DNA from: Argyresthia goedartella
Lineage: Eukaryota; Arthropoda; Insecta; Lepidoptera; Argyresthiidae
Length of the DNA: 64,000 bases
NCBI GenBank assembly: GCA_949825045.1
Contig: OX463824.1
Coordinates: forward strand, 24,474,501 to 24,538,500
Reading direction: 5' to 3'
A program made the translations under genes and the position numbers. Of the stretch, positions 10,836-22,688 are shown in pieces. Under the pieces are notes generated by a model that saw only the letters and a program-made list of their open reading frames with translations, was not told where the DNA came from and did not search any database. Each line of letters begins with the position of its first letter. Position 1 is the stretch's first letter.

Positions 10836-11545
10836 GAATTAGCGAGTGTGACTTCGGCCTTTGACGAGAGAATAAAAACCTTGGAGAAAAGAGATAAGAC
10901 AAGTTTCATCGAGATCGCATGCCTGAAGCAGACAGTAGGTCAACTTGGCGAGTATAATCAGAAGCAATCCCAACTTTACCTGAGAAACGAAATCGAAATA
11001 CTGGGTATACCAGAGCTTCCTAATGAAAACCCGACCCACTTTGCAATGGTCACCGCAAACAAGGTTGGAATTCAGCTATCGGACTTCGACATCGATTGAG
11101 CGACTGAGCTGGTCCAAAAAAAGAAGCCTTCATCGAATCGACTTCTGCCACGGACGCCCCAGAGGAAGAGCCAAAAAACGAATTATCTAAGAAAGGAAAG
11201 TTGCCGCGTCCATTAGTCCTCAGACTAACACGCCGATCGAAAAGGGACCAAATTCTGTATGCGTCGAAGTCCCGCAAAAACCTGACGACGGTAGACATAG
11301 TAAGCGGAACTCCCAAAGAAGGCTATATCAATGAGAGGCTTAGAAAAGAAACCAGACAGTTATTTCGTGCAACTCGCACCGCAACATCGGGCACCTACAG
11401 ATACCGCTGGACAAGAAACGGAGTCACCTACGTACGCAAACAGACAGGAAGCAACGCAATTCCAGTGCGGTCACAAGCTGATTTGGACAAACTCCTTCGA
11501 TCCGCTCAAGCCATTCATGCGACATGGTCCCCACCCAGCGTTTAA
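10836..11545 (+). pseudogene. Retrotransposon B ORF1 protein, frameshifted
   Basis: The first part (to 11099) has a coiled coil (FDERIKTLEKRDKT...) and the RRM-like start YLRNEIEILGIPE, then KVGIQLSDFDID. A stop and a frame change follow, and the second part (11201-11545) continues with PRPLVLRLTRRSKRDQILYA, a YINERLRKETRQLF segment and VTYVRKQTGSNA, the usual C-terminal block of insect LINE ORF1. It is related in layout to ORF1 of element A but clearly a different family. It would bind element RNA. About 100 bp between the halves is out of frame. Confidence 0.8.
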
Positions 11546-12059
11546 TTTTAAATTTTATTTTCCAAACATCTCACACTCTTCATATTCGCTTGTCTCTATA
11601 ACCATACTATATGTTATATTTTACCAAACCATACATACCTATGCACACCCACACTCACAGCTCGGATCATCTTAATTCTGTAGCACTCAGCTTCTCGTCA
11701 GTGCTCTGGCAGAAAATTTCGTTCATTCTCACCAACCCGTTGCTAGTGGAATGGCCATCTTGAATTTGGAGTCTGAAATAGAAAAATTGTTAAGCATCTC
11801 GTGTCATACCGTTGATCTATTCCAGATTTATTCAACAAACTTTCAGATAGCTTTGAAAATAATTTTAAATTACATAAACTTACAAATAGCGATAGTAAAG
11901 TAGGATTTAGTGAATGAGCAATAAAAGGATCCGTTAAAGTAGCGATATACTTTATGCACTATATGACAAAAAACATCTAGACATGACCCAATTTTTATAA
12001 AACATGTAATTCAAATCTATTCAAAACTATTAAGGGCCATCTGCCATGAAGCTAAGTGC

Positions 12060-13136
12060 GAACACATAACACACGATTCTTACATCGTCGAATAAAACTA
12101 AAACAATTTGGAATATCATAAATAGAGAAGCAATTAAAATAAAATCAGGAGACCGCAGCTTTTTACTTAAGATTGAGGATAAACTAATAAATTCTAACGA
12201 TGACATCGCGGCCGCTCTTGTACAGTTCTTTACAAATCTTCCAATTCTTCAAAGTCTCCGGTTCTGACAGACAATGTTCCAAAGGGCAATCAAGATTTCT
12301 CATTTGCATATATTGAGCCCTAAGGCATAAGTAAAGCATTTAGGTTGTTACATTTTAAAAAAATCCGAGAATCTCTAGGGCATGTCAGTAAAAAATAATA
12401 GCTCGGTGATAGAGGATCATGCCCCTCATTTAGCTAAAATCTTCAATAAATGTTTAGATGAGAGTACTTTCCCTGATGTCATGAAACACAGCAGGCTAGA
12501 ACCTTTATTTAAAAGCGGCGATAGGGATGACCCCACAAATTTCAGACCAGTCTCAGTTCTACCCGCATTGAGTAAAAAAATTGAGAACATTTTACTGGGA
12601 TAATTGCTAGCGCTCTTCAATGCGCATCAAATTGAAGCCAGGAGTTTGGATTTACAAAAGGGCGGTCGACAACAGATGCTGGAGTCATGTTAGTTAAACA
12701 TATTTTTAATGCTCGTATCGTAAAGATCATAGGGACGCTATAGGTGTTCTTTGTGACCTGTCCAGGGCATTTGAGTGTGTAGACTACGAAACATTGCACT
12801 TAAAGCTAAAACTCTAAGTTTGTGAGATCATATTACATCATATTTATATTCGTTTATTGCACTCCATAATAACAATAAGGTCTTTTAAAATAATGGTAGA
12901 TTATTATGAACCCTATGTAGAAGGGATGGTTCAAAATGTTGACGTTAATTGGACAAAATCGTCGGGTTCAGTCTCGCAATAGTAGTTATTTTATGGGTTA
13001 TGGTTACAATAAAACTCCACAAGAAATTCAAAACTTAACTGAAGCTCTATTAAAAAAATGTATAAAGCACACTTTGTGCAGAAAGGCTTACTACAAAATT
13101 AATGACTTTTTACAAGACACCGACATCTGGCACTAA
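12060..13136 (+). pseudogene. Retrotransposon B ORF2 remnants (RT and C-terminus)
   Basis: Recognisable pieces are KTIWNIINREAIKIKSGD (about 12100, linker before RT), then 12382-12603 with HLAKIFNKCLDESTFPD, SRLEPLFKSGD and NFRPVSVLPALSKKIE (RT palm motifs), then in other frames STTDAGVM and DLSRAFECVDYE-like segments. RT boxes after this are missing, including the YADD box, so there is an internal deletion. The C-terminus reads LLKKCIKHTLCRKAYYKINDFLQDTD (12936-13136), a block shared with the LINE tail at 44582. Confidence 0.8.
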
Positions 13137-13464
13137 ACCAGTTCTTTGCACCCTATGTATTAATAATAATTAGGCACCTACCTAATGTTTTATTATGCTT
13201 GCTTGATTATGTTATGACGTTCATTAAGTCTCAATTTTTATACTATGAATAAAAATATTTGAACTTGAACTTGAACTTTGACGAACGAAGATTACTTGAG
13301 AGTGTCTTAAGATTATATTATAGAAACATTTGATTTTGAGCTTTTTTAACTGATGTCGTAATCGACTACCACAATCAAATTGGCTATTATAATTGACATA
13401 GAAAGTACCGTAAAGTCAGGTAAATATGATTCAAAAAGTGCTATGCTAATGTTGGGAGCCTGTT

Positions 13465-13560
13465 ATTTCTTAGGGTTCCGTACCCGAAGGGTGCCAAACG
13501 GGACCCTATTACTAATGAAGACTCCGCTGTCCGTCTGTCACCGGGCTCTACCGGATCAAC
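13465..13560 (+). repeat. GGTTCC-type dispersed repeat, 5' end
   Basis: Begins TTAGGGTTCCGTACCCGAAG and runs through CCCTATTACTAATGAAGACT to CCGTCTGTCACCG. It matches, in opposite orientation, the copy at 29029-29434. This family is common in Lepidoptera; the copy here is truncated. Confidence 0.7.
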
Positions 13561-14278
13561 CGAAAAAAAATCACAGAGGGTGTATTTCTATTGCCACTAT
13601 AACAACAAATAATAAAACATACGGGTTTTCAAGAATTAAAAGTAGTACCCATATAAGACATTATTTGTGTGGCCATGTTCTTAGCCGTTTTGTTTTATTT
13701 GTTTATAGGTTGTGAACTGGACCCTCTCGATATTATCGGAAAAGATGTTTAATTGCGGGTATTGAGTTTTTGTGCTTAGTTATTTGTCATTATAACATTA
13801 ATATGAAGTTTTTCATCATATTTGATTTTATGTCTGTAAATTGGTTACTCAATTTCTATCCACTTCGGGTCATAATTAAAGAGTTTCGTTAACTTAGTAG
13901 ATAGTTCAATACTTACAACAAACACATAACTCTTTTTCAATGTTTCGAGGCACGGCCTTGAATGTAGTCCTATTTAATATTTTATTATTAAGACTTAAAA
14001 AGGTATACTCGTACAAAATTCTGTCGTTTTACGTTTCTCCGTGTATAATGGTATTAACCCCTTCGTGTGTGTCCTCACACTTGTCTGGTTTTATTTTGCA
14101 CAGTGGTAGGTAAAGTAATAGTACATTGTTGTGGCCGCAAAGTGAGTTATAGATGGACGAGTGAATTTGAGGGCCGAGCCGCAGGGGAGGCTTTCTAAGA
14201 GACGAGTCCATCTTTTCACAAAGTCGAAAGCTTATGGCGCCACTTAAAAAACCGCATAAATCTCATTATTTTGTGAAG

Positions 14279-14612
14279 GAACTCTAAATGGACGGTTTTC
14301 TGTTTTTTTCTTGTGTCATCAGACTCATCAGATACTATGTCGATGGTGCACTCTATAGGTTTTGATTCCCTTGCGAATCTCATGCAATTTCAGCAATATT
14401 GTGACATACCAAGCATTTTTTTGATAATCTTTCATTCTGTTTAGCTATAAGTTTGATTTTCTCACAACTTTAACAAACCACAGACTTGAGAAATCGATAC
14501 TAATTAAAAATTTACTAAGAAAAAGGGTCTTAACATACGGACAGACGTACAGACAGACCGACAACGAAGTGATCCTATAGAGTTCGTTTTTTACTTTTAA
14601 GGAACCCTAAAA
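14279..14612 (-). repeat. GGTTCC-type dispersed repeat, minus-strand copy
   Basis: Read on the minus strand from 14612 it starts TTAGGGTTCCTTAAAAG, passes the CTTCGTTGTCGGTCTGTCTG block, and remains alignable with the full copy at 22270-22688 through AAGACCCTTTTT and TAAAGTTGTGA. It ends near 14279 in a GGAACTCT-like remnant of the usual GGAACCC terminus. Confidence 0.65.
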
Positions 14613-14765
14613 ATATGGTAAAGCAGGAACAACAATACATTCTGATTGCTGGAGAGCATACAACTCCCTGCTGGTCATCGGCTACTTACATAAAAAAGTG
14701 ACTCATCTGCAAACACACCAAGAAAATTTAAAGCGTATGACGCCACTTATCTTCTTAAATACCAC

Positions 14766-14783
14766 TGGCGTTAGCTAACGCCA
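14766..14783. repeat. Perfect 18-bp palindrome
   Basis: TGGCGTTAGCTAACGCCA is self-complementary. The neighbouring 14220-14250 and 14740 sequences also contain GGCGCCACTT/GACGCCACTT motifs. No protein site is claimed. Confidence 0.8.
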
Positions 14784-15176
14784 CTTTTTCCGTTATAGGT
14801 TTTAAATTTTATTACCATGGCATAAGGTTCAAAATCGCGGCCCGTCCCAACTGCCCGCGGTCTTTGAGAGGTTAAAAAAGCGTGTCATAAGTTCAATTAT
14901 ATAGTAAAATTTGAGGACTGGCTGATTGAACACCAATGAAGACCTAGAAGCGTAAGGAATGATTTCTACCCTATAATAAGTGTATGCCTTCAAAAATGTG
15001 TACAAAATTGAAATAAATAGCTCTTCATTATATTCCAAATCATCAACAATTATAAGAAGTTGGAAGCCAACAATTAACAAAAGATTATCAATTGTAACCT
15101 CATAACCCCCACTGAAGAAAAGATAAGATAAGGCCAATGAACTTAATGAAAAACATTGTGAGAGAATATTGACGAC

Positions 15177-15405
15177 TGACGACCTCTGTGGCGCAGCGGT
15201 TGTGGCTCTGTCTACCATGCGAGAGGTCCCGGGTTTGAACCCCGGCTGGGGGTAAAGAAAAAAAAATCCACAGGTCTTGGATGCTAATATGTGTGTGACG
15301 TCGCTGTTTCTGGTACCCACGACACAGGGTATCCTAGTGTGGGGCCAGAAGCAATGTATGTGCCTGTATGTAAATGTTGCAAATGTTTCAAATGTTTCAG
15401 AATTC
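15177..15405 (+). repeat. tRNA-derived SINE (family B), plus copy
   Basis: The head has an A-box region TGGCGCAGCGGTTGTGG and a B box GGGTTTGAACCCCGG. The body shares GACGTCGCTGTTTCTGG, ACGACACAGGGTATCCTAG and GGGCCAGAAGCAATGTATG with copies at 29441, 42770 and 47034. It ends in an AATGTTTCAAATG tail. Confidence 0.85.
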
Positions 15406-16507
15406 ATTAAAAAATTAGGTCTTACACCGACAAGGTCAATGAACCTCCTTTGACTTTTGAGTAAAGTCAATTACCATGAGCTCAATGAATTTTTAAAACG
15501 CATATCGCAGATCGCTACACATTGTAAGACAATATTCATTAAAAATACACACAAGGTCAATTTACTGACCACGCTGTACAAGAACTTTGAATCATATATC
15601 GAACATTGAAAATAAGCTAAACCCTTCTTTCCCCACGATAATACTCAAATACAATGGTTTGTATTTACCTTCATTACCCTTGTAATTACGTTGTTGTAGT
15701 TGGTACTAGCATTTCGAGCCCACATCGAAACTGTTACCTTATTCAATAAGGCGGAGAGCGTTTCAAGTGAGGCTTTTATTCATTCACAAAATTCCTGCAG
15801 AAGTTGGCTGGGCCGTGCCTTTGGCAGATATAGTCAATTTGGTGTCAAAAGGGGAACAGATAGGTGGGTGCAGGCTAAAATTGTCCTTGTTAGCTAGCCT
15901 TACTTGGGGAGTCTGGCCAGAATGGATAACAAGGACTACTCAACTATGTTACTTAACATAGGTAGATCTAAGAAGTATAGAAGAGTTTGTGAAATTGAGA
16001 AATAACCCGTTGATTGACTTTGGGTACCCTGGGTCACCAAAATGCCGTTATAGGGTGGGAAAAGATAGTAATATGATTTCAGTCGATTCACAGAAAGCAC
16101 TCTTTATAAAACCGGTATGAAAGCGAGTGGTCAGAGATCATTCTTATTATAATGTGTTGAATGGTTCCCACAATTACGCATGCGTCAACCTTGGGTCAGC
16201 CCTTCGCCCTGCGCTTTGACCGTCGATCTTGTCAAGCTAACGAATATGGGCATCGTATTAAAGTGGAAAGAAATATTTTTCTAGTTTTATGTTCTCTATT
16301 CAATGCAAGAGACTTGAGCTACTCCATTCGTCCTCTGGCCCCTGCTCCTGGGTTCTTCGTCAGGTTTTATCAGTGGCTTGTATCATGATACGCGGGAGAG
16401 AGATGCCTTGATGAGACTACAGTGGCAATCAAAAACAGGAACCAAAAAATACGTAGAAAAACTCGTCCCAGAATATCTTACAACTAAACTTGCAAGACAA
16501 GCGTTAA
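15406..16507. other. Unassigned sequence before the minisatellite
   Basis: No repeat or domain recognised. An open frame starting at 16378 enters the 33-bp minisatellite in the SATYAAARRSY reading; its first ~40 codons (including EKLVPEYLTTKLARQ) are not recognised. Confidence 0.3.
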
Positions 16508-17500
16508 GTTACAGTGCAACATATGCAGCCGCAAGAAGAAGTTACAGTGCGACATATGCAGCCGCAAGAAGAAGTTACAGTGCGACATATGCAGCCGCAA
16601 GAACAAGTTACATTGCGACATATGCAGCCGCAAGAAGAAGTTACAGTGCGACATATGCAGCCGCAAGAAGAAGTTACAGTGCGACATATGCAGCCGCAAG
16701 AAAAAGTTATAGTGCGACATATGCAGCCGCAAGAAGAAGTTACAGTGCGACATATGCAGCCGCAAGAAGAAGTTACAGTGCGACATATGCAGCCGCAAGA
16801 AGAAGTTACAGTGCGACATATGCAGCCGCAAGAAGAAGTTACAGTGCGACATATGCAGCCGCAAGAAGAAGTTACAGTGCGACATATGCAGCCGCAAGAA
16901 AAAGTTACAATGCGACATATGCAGCCGCAAGAAGTAGTTACAGTGCGACATATGCAGCCGCAAGAACAAGTTACAGTGCGACATATGCAGCCGCAAGAAG
17001 AAGTTACAGTGCGACATATGCAGCCGCAAGAAGAAGTTACAGTGCGGCATATGCAGCCGCAAGAAGAAGCTACAGTGCGACATATGCAGCCGCAAGAAGA
17101 AGTTACAGTGCGACATATGCAGCTGCAAGAAGAAGTTACAGTGCGACATATGCAGCCGCAAGAAGAAGTTACAGTGCGACATATGCAGCCGCAAGAAGAA
17201 GTTACAGTGCGACATATGCAGCCGCAAGAAGAAGTTACAGTGCGACATATGCAGCCGCAAGAAGCAGCTACAGTGCGACATATGCAGCCGCAAGAAGAAG
17301 TTACAGTGCGACATATGCAGCTGCAAGAAGAAGTTACAGTGCGACATATGCAGCTGCAAGAAGAAGTTACAGTGCGACATATGCAGCCGCAAGAAGAAGT
17401 CACAGTGCGACATATGCAGCCGCAAGTTCAAGTAACAGTACAACATAGGCATCCGCAAGTTCAAGTAACAGTACAACATAGGCATCCCCAACTTCAAAAC
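16508..17500 (+). repeat. 33-bp minisatellite, about 28 units plus two diverged units
   Basis: The unit is GTTACAGTGCGACATATGCA followed by GCCGCAAGAAGAA, repeated head to tail with mostly single-base differences. Because 33 is a multiple of three, two plus and two minus frames stay open through the array. The two 3'-most units (from about 17425) are much more diverged (CAAGTAACAGTACAACATAG). The near identity of internal units implies recent homogenisation. Confidence 0.97.
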
Positions 17501-17584
17501 CAAGGCCACGTGCCAGGAACTACTGACACCATCATCATTGGCAGGATATTCAGCAGACCTCCCTATCTTTTTCCTCCTGCTTGA
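16523..17584 (+). CDS. Possible repeat protein, 11-residue unit EEVTVRHMQPQ (coding status unproven)
   Basis: This frame encodes tandem EEVTVRHMQPQ units, two diverged units (VQVTVQHRHPQ) and a unique 30-residue tail with GTTDTIIIGRIF and a final PPYLFPPA. It is the forward frame that survives the diverged 3' units: the other (SATYAAARRSY) meets a stop there. In these diverged units V, V and P codons differ synonymously from the consensus. Against coding: a TAA at 16505 lies just before the array, there is no upstream exon evidence, and internal variants are mostly amino-acid changing (EE to EQ, EK, EA). It could be an exon, a fossil exon or a chance effect of a codon-length period. Confidence 0.3.
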   Translation: MQPQEEVTVRHMQPQEEVTVRHMQPQEQVTLRHMQPQEEVTVRHMQPQEEVTVRHMQPQEKVIVRHMQPQEEVTVRHMQPQEEVTVRHMQPQEEVTVRHMQPQEEVTVRHMQPQEEVTVRHMQPQEKVTMRHMQPQEVVTVRHMQPQEQVTVRHMQPQEEVTVRHMQPQEEVTVRHMQPQEEATVRHMQPQEEVTVRHMQLQEEVTVRHMQPQEEVTVRHMQPQEEVTVRHMQPQEEVTVRHMQPQEAATVRHMQPQEEVTVRHMQLQEEVTVRHMQLQEEVTVRHMQPQEEVTVRHMQPQVQVTVQHRHPQVQVTVQHRHPQLQNQGHVPGTTDTIIIGRIFSRPPYLFPPA

Positions 17585-17757
17585 ATCGTATGGTATTCAA
17601 TCTGATTCTTCTTATGTAATCGCTCTTACTAATCCATTTACAGGTCTTACCGATTGGTTAATTTGAACAATGAGACGTATCCGTAGCCAGTATATATGCC
17701 ATGAATATAAATTGATGAATGATGAATTTATTTATGAATTGATTGATTGATTGAAAT
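17585..17757 (+). mobile_element. Probable LINE 3' end with (GATT)n tail
   Basis: Sequence around 17690-17757 runs CCATGAATATAAATTGATGA into a GATTGATTGATTGA run, the style of 3' terminal tandem tail seen in CR1/Jockey-like elements. No coding part is recognised upstream, since the minisatellite intervenes. Confidence 0.4.
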
Positions 17758-18349
17758 TCCTAGATGTCAAAAATACGTAGGTAGTTAGGCTACAGAGGTA
17801 CTTACAGCTACAGAGGCTTTTCATTGGTTGAAAATAACAGCATTGAATTAGCGGTTCATGAACACCATCAGCCATGGGTTACTTACTAGCAAGGTGGTCT
17901 CAGAAAAGTATTTCCTGTGGGCATGAGCAAAACCCTAACTTCTTGAAGTGTTTGATCGATTCCAAAAACCCAAACATCTCGTAAACCGGTTCGCGAGTAA
18001 TAAAGCGCGATGTAAAGGGCCACCGAGATAATTCGATTCATCGAGTGCTCACCGTGAGATAGTATAAATTGTATGAAATAATCGAGTTAATTTATACAAA
18101 TGTATGTGAGAATCGGAGATGACCGTTGCCCCTGCGCAGCGTCTTCGTGACACTTGCCCTTTGGTATTTGACCAATTCGGTCGACATTTCTTAAAGGTTC
18201 AAACATGTCTGTGTCACGCCCTTTTAGAACTGGCACTAGCAATATGGTTGTAAACTCAGTGATGAAATCAAGAGCAATGTGTGATTGAGTGGGTATATAT
18301 TTGTGTGCGATAAGTGTGACTCGGCAGAAGGCAGGTGAGTTGTGGTTGT
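17758..18349. other. Unassigned sequence
   Basis: No ORF or repeat recognised. GC content is moderate around 18110-18230. Confidence 0.3.
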
Positions 18350-18605
18350 AATAATAATAATAATACCTTGGACACTATTTGCACACATTGATCTTTCCCC
18401 AAACTAGGATTCCCTGTATCTTGGGTTCTAGATAACGATACACATACTTATATAGATAAATATTACACTTAGGTAGATAAAAAACCATGACTAGAGTACA
18501 AACATCCGTGCTCATTAAACAAATATTTGCCCCCACCGGGACTCGAACCCGGGACCCTTGGCTTCGTAGGCAGGGTCACTGACGACTCGGCCATTTGGGT
18601 CGTCA
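18350..18605 (-). repeat. tRNA-derived SINE (family A), complete minus copy
   Basis: From 18605 on the minus strand: head GACGACCCAAATGGCCGAGT, B box GGGTTCGAGTCCCGG, body with ATGAGCACGGATGTTTGTA and CCTAGTCATGG, then ACAGGGAATCCTAGTTTGGG and a terminal ATT repeat (18350-18366). It aligns end to end with the composite copy at 35260-35603 and so serves as the reference for that insertion. Confidence 0.9.
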
Positions 18606-21600
18606 AAACCTTTGTTGTGATGTTTGATTTATTTACAATTATAATGAACTATTTTCACTACTATTAATCAAATTGTCATATTAGTTTTTGTGCCATCCTT
18701 CAATTTCCTGTACTTTTCACACGAACAATCTGAGTTCAGATAAACCTATAGTCAAGCCAAGTAAGTGTTTAAAGTAATGTAAACAAATAAATGTACGAAT
18801 GTTACTTCACAAAACCCCCAAGGCGTCAAAAATGGCTATAGGTCCATTATCAAACTCCTTTTTAATTAGTTTCGTTTTGACTGCGAAATCGGCAACTGTC
18901 ATTACATTACATTTCAAGTTGTAAATTTTTATCGCTCGCCATATTTTTTGTATGAGCCCGGTCACATTGGTGCTACTCGTGTAACTATTGTGTGTATTAC
19001 CAAAGACGAAAAAATCTTTCAAAATCACGTTACGTAACATGAATAAAAGGGGACATAATATATAGCTAAATTATATCCCTTAGTAAGATGCCTTCGTTGA
19101 CACTTTCTTGACGTTTTCTTTGAGTGGGTGCATCACTGTTCAGTTTACCTATTCGCTAATGTCATATGATTGAAGTAAAATCTAACACTACCACCACTTT
19201 CTAGCATGCTACAAACTGGTGGTATATGGTGGTAGATACATGATCTAGGTGTAAAAGTACCAGGACAACATAAATTTGTAAGAGGTAAATATTTGTTAAA
19301 AATTTCGCAAGTATCGAACACCTAAAGTGGAACTAGTGATAACGAAGTTATCAGTAGTACCATTATTTCAAGTCCCATTTATAGTGGAACTAGTATTGAA
19401 AAAAATTATCATTAGTTCTATCGTGGCACAAATCATGGTACTAGTGTCAACGAAGCGTAAGATGCCTGCCTAATTTTAAATTAGCCTAGTTAACCTAATG
19501 AACCTGAGTTAGATCTGATCTATGGAACTTCTAATCCAAAGAGTTGACCAATACCCTGACCTCTCTAACAAAACGGGTCTTGCTCGATTCCGAGTAATAT
19601 CCTGGTCTGTTAACGCACTACCACCACACAACCAGGGCTCCAGAATTTTCCATTCCGCATTAGCAAACCCTTGAAATATCCTCATAAATCAACATCATCA
19701 TCAGGTAGGCTTTGCTAACGGCAAACAAGCATTCAAAATGGCGACCAGCGGAAAAGTATGTGTGGACTAATCGCGTCAATATGATAGATCACTGGGGAAA
19801 AACGTGCGGAGATACGTCTCTCCGGTTTTGGGAGACTGCTAGAAAAGCGTAGTGGGGGTGTTTGGAGGTAGTACTTGCCGAAATGCGAATCGGCGTAAGC
19901 GCCAATGCACGCATCTATATAAGTCTACGTACAAAAACGTTAAAACTGACTACAAAAGTTCGGTGGAGCGCTGCGCCGTTTTTGGTATTTCGTCATCAAT
20001 GATTTTATATGGATATTAGTAGTAGTATTCGTTATTTTTTTTGCAATTCAGTTGAGGGTTCCGAATGCAATGATGTATGTGGCGATTTAGAATACAGTTT
20101 ATGTAACCACGGAATAAAATCTCCAATAATATGGCGTGTCTGTGCCCTCTAGCCATAGCCACCTAAATACTAAAGTTTACCTTGATTGATATTATAAAAT
20201 TTGGTGAACTTTAATCTACCACTAGAAATATTTTATTTTACCACCAATGAACAATGAAGTTTATGAACATGATATTGCAAGCTTCGTCCCAAAAAAATAA
20301 AAACAAATGTAGCAAAAACAAACGCAATAATGGCCTCGCAGTGATCGTCAAGGGGTGGGCATTTTAAATGTTCATTCTCTAACACAGACGCAAGCATCAG
20401 CGCACGATGACGCCGGGGGCGCGGGGGGGCGGCTCTACCCCAAACTATGCTGAACTATCGCACCCACACTTCGGAAACCAACCCTTTTTAAAACCAGCCG
20501 CGTCTGACCTCCCGCACTCTCCCCTTCTCCTGCTAACTCCAACCAAATAGGAAAGTAGCGAGCGACATCCCAGCTCAATAAAACCTGGTGGCCGCAACTA
20601 CTCGCTTACACACAACCGCCCCCTGTCAGCAAAAACTAAACGCACACTACTACAAAATGTGTCTGTCTGCGTGCGGTAGGCATAAAATTCGAAAATATAC
20701 ATAAAGTGGAGAGCGCATCTCAGTGAACACAAATGAGGGCTGCCAGCGGAACAAATGCAATGGTTTTACTAGTTTTCGCTAGTCTGGTTAGAATGCCTAC
20801 GGGAAAGCTCGTTTATATGATAATTGCAACGGGTATTGAAGGCGGTTTGGTGATGTATTATTTTACGGTACGGCTGCTGTTGCGGAGGTGTTGTGTTGCT
20901 TTTGTAGAGCAGAGTTTTCAGATTGCATAGTTTTGAGGATGTCTGTATACTTCGAAAGGGGGCAAGAAAATGACGCTATAATCTTTTGGTTTCGAACAAT
21001 CAAACAAACAGTTGTGCTAGGCTTTACCAAACCACATTTGACAACCAATTAATACGAGCGATATCTGAAAATGTACCCATAAAGAACAGGTACTATACAA
21101 GTTATTTTTTCTGGCCAGCCAGCTGCCCTGCATCAATAATCCAGAAGGAGAGAAAGAAACTCAAACACTAGCTCGGATATTGTATAGTCTCTCGACGATT
21201 GTTTACGATCTAACTTTATTGTATGTTCCGGGCTACGTTAGGCTCAAGATAATAGAGTTGACCACATGAGTGATCAAAAAAACTGCTCATTTTTTACTTT
21301 ACCACATTCCTTAATTTCCTCTCACAGCGCAGGTTACGGAAATCCACCGAGTACTATATTTATTTAACTGCCGCCCAACATAGGTTCCTCCCTATAATCT
21401 AACAACCCCTAAAGCAATTGAAACTAGTATGATTTTCCGGCAGCAGGGCTGTAAAGATAGTTTGGGCAGGCGGGTGCCTAGGTAGCGATTTTTGGCGGGC
21501 GTTCTCAATATATCACGCCGCGTGCAGAGTGTCACGCGTCACACACACTAACGCACGCGACGACGCACACATGCGAGTGACGTCATCGTCAAGAGCAGTA

Positions 21601-22268
21601 AGGTTGGGGGAAAAACTGAAACATAACAAAAAAAAGTCATAGGTACGTGAGCGAAACTACCCCTCTGCTAGCCCGTATGAAAAATTTTGCTTGCAAAGTA
21701 CCTGGTTTATCTTGAAATCCATTGCATGCACTGTATGTATTTAATCTATTTCCATTAATTTTTATTTTTATAAACCACTAACTGCTATAGGTACAACTTC
21801 CTTTCTCAGACATAACAAACACATGAAAAGGCATCTATGATATCAATTAAACCTCTGATCAACGAAACTCTTTGTGTATTACCTCTATCAAGCAGTAACT
21901 AACTGAAATAAAAAAGAAAAGCTTCCGAAACGTCGCGCTACAAACCGCACCCTTCAAATCTCTGGCCACTTTTCTTACAAAAAAAAATAAAACAAAAAAT
22001 ATTCGGTCATCGACCCTTGCTGCGTTCTGTACCAAGCTTCAGCCACTCGGCGAATTCGAAGTGCAGGCCTGAGCTGAGCGAACGTTATTAGTCGCCGCTG
22101 GAACGGGCTAGGTTTTCACAATTTTGACTTCGCACAGAGACCATCATACAACGTGCCTCCGTCATTTGCTATGATTAATGGGACGCGTCATGCATTGCTA
22201 TAGCCTTTAAAGTGCTAGGTAACTAGCTGCATAGGGAACTTTTTTGTTTGTCTGCTTCCGCGACGGAA
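18606..22268. other. Unassigned block, including a short palindromic array and a GC-rich patch
   Basis: No gene is recognised. At 19320-19450 GGAACTAGTG motifs alternate with partial reverse complements (GATAACGAAGTTATC is a perfect 15-bp palindrome around GAA). At 20390-20440 there is a GC-rich patch (GACGCCGGGGGCGCGGGGG). TATATAAG at about 19917 resembles a TATA box but nothing coding follows. Short ORFs at 20733-20930 and 20986-21171 have no family. Confidence 0.3.
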
Positions 22269-22269
22269 A

Positions 22270-22688
22270 ATTGTTTTTAGGGTTCTGCACCTTAAATGGA
22301 AAAAACAACCCGTTCTCTTCGTTGTCCGTCTGTCTGTATGTTTGTCTGTCAAGACCCTTTTTATCAGGAAAAAGTACATGTATCAAATTGAAATTAATAT
22401 CGATTAATCAGGCCTGTAGTTTCTTAAAGTTGTAAAAAAACCTCATAAGCCAATGATAACGCTGTTTATATCACTATTAAGCTGAATTTCTTTGATAATC
22501 GCAAGGGTATCTTAAAAAATGATACTTCCCGTTGACTTAGAATCATGAAATAAGGCACAAAGTTAGATCTCACAGCACAAGTAAAGGGAAAAATACGAAA
22601 ACCATGAATTTGTTGTGCGTCCACAAAAAAATGCGATTTGTGCGGAACCCTCGGTGCGCGAATCCAACTCGCACTTAGCCGTGTTTTT
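22270..22688 (+). repeat. GGTTCC-type dispersed repeat, full-length plus copy (~0.42 kb)
   Basis: Starts TTTTTAGGGTTCTGCACCTT, with TTCGTTGTCCGTCTGTCTG and AAGACCCTTTTT, and ends GGAACCCTCGGTGCGCGAAT followed by CCAACTCGCACTTAGCCG. The inverted GGGTTC...GGAACCC ends resemble short terminal inverted repeats. Other copies are at 14279, 27925, 29029 and 54280. Mechanism of mobility is unknown to me. Confidence 0.75.

Larger units (their letters stand above)
10801..13285 (+). mobile_element. Non-LTR retrotransposon B (Jockey/CR1-like), decayed, with tandem 3' tail
   Basis: ORF1 (10836-11545) is followed by fragments of ORF2 (from about 12060) and an ORF2 C-terminus (12936-13136), then a 3' UTR ending in a short tandem tail of TTGAAC units (13257-13280). 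This order and tail are characteristic of LINEs. The endonuclease was not recognised in the ~500 bp between ORF1 and ORF2 fragments, so it is deleted or too decayed. Confidence 0.8.

Noticed and set aside
16378..17448. SATYAAARRSY repeat protein starting at 16378
   Set aside because: It has an upstream extension but runs into a stop in the diverged 3' units, and no family matches the N-terminal part. Left as a lower-ranked reading.
16484..17509. Minus-strand repeat proteins (HMSHCNFFLRL or CRTVTSSCGCI units)
   Set aside because: These frames are open only because the 33-bp unit is a multiple of three and lacks stops. No independent support such as a unique start, tail or synonymous pattern.
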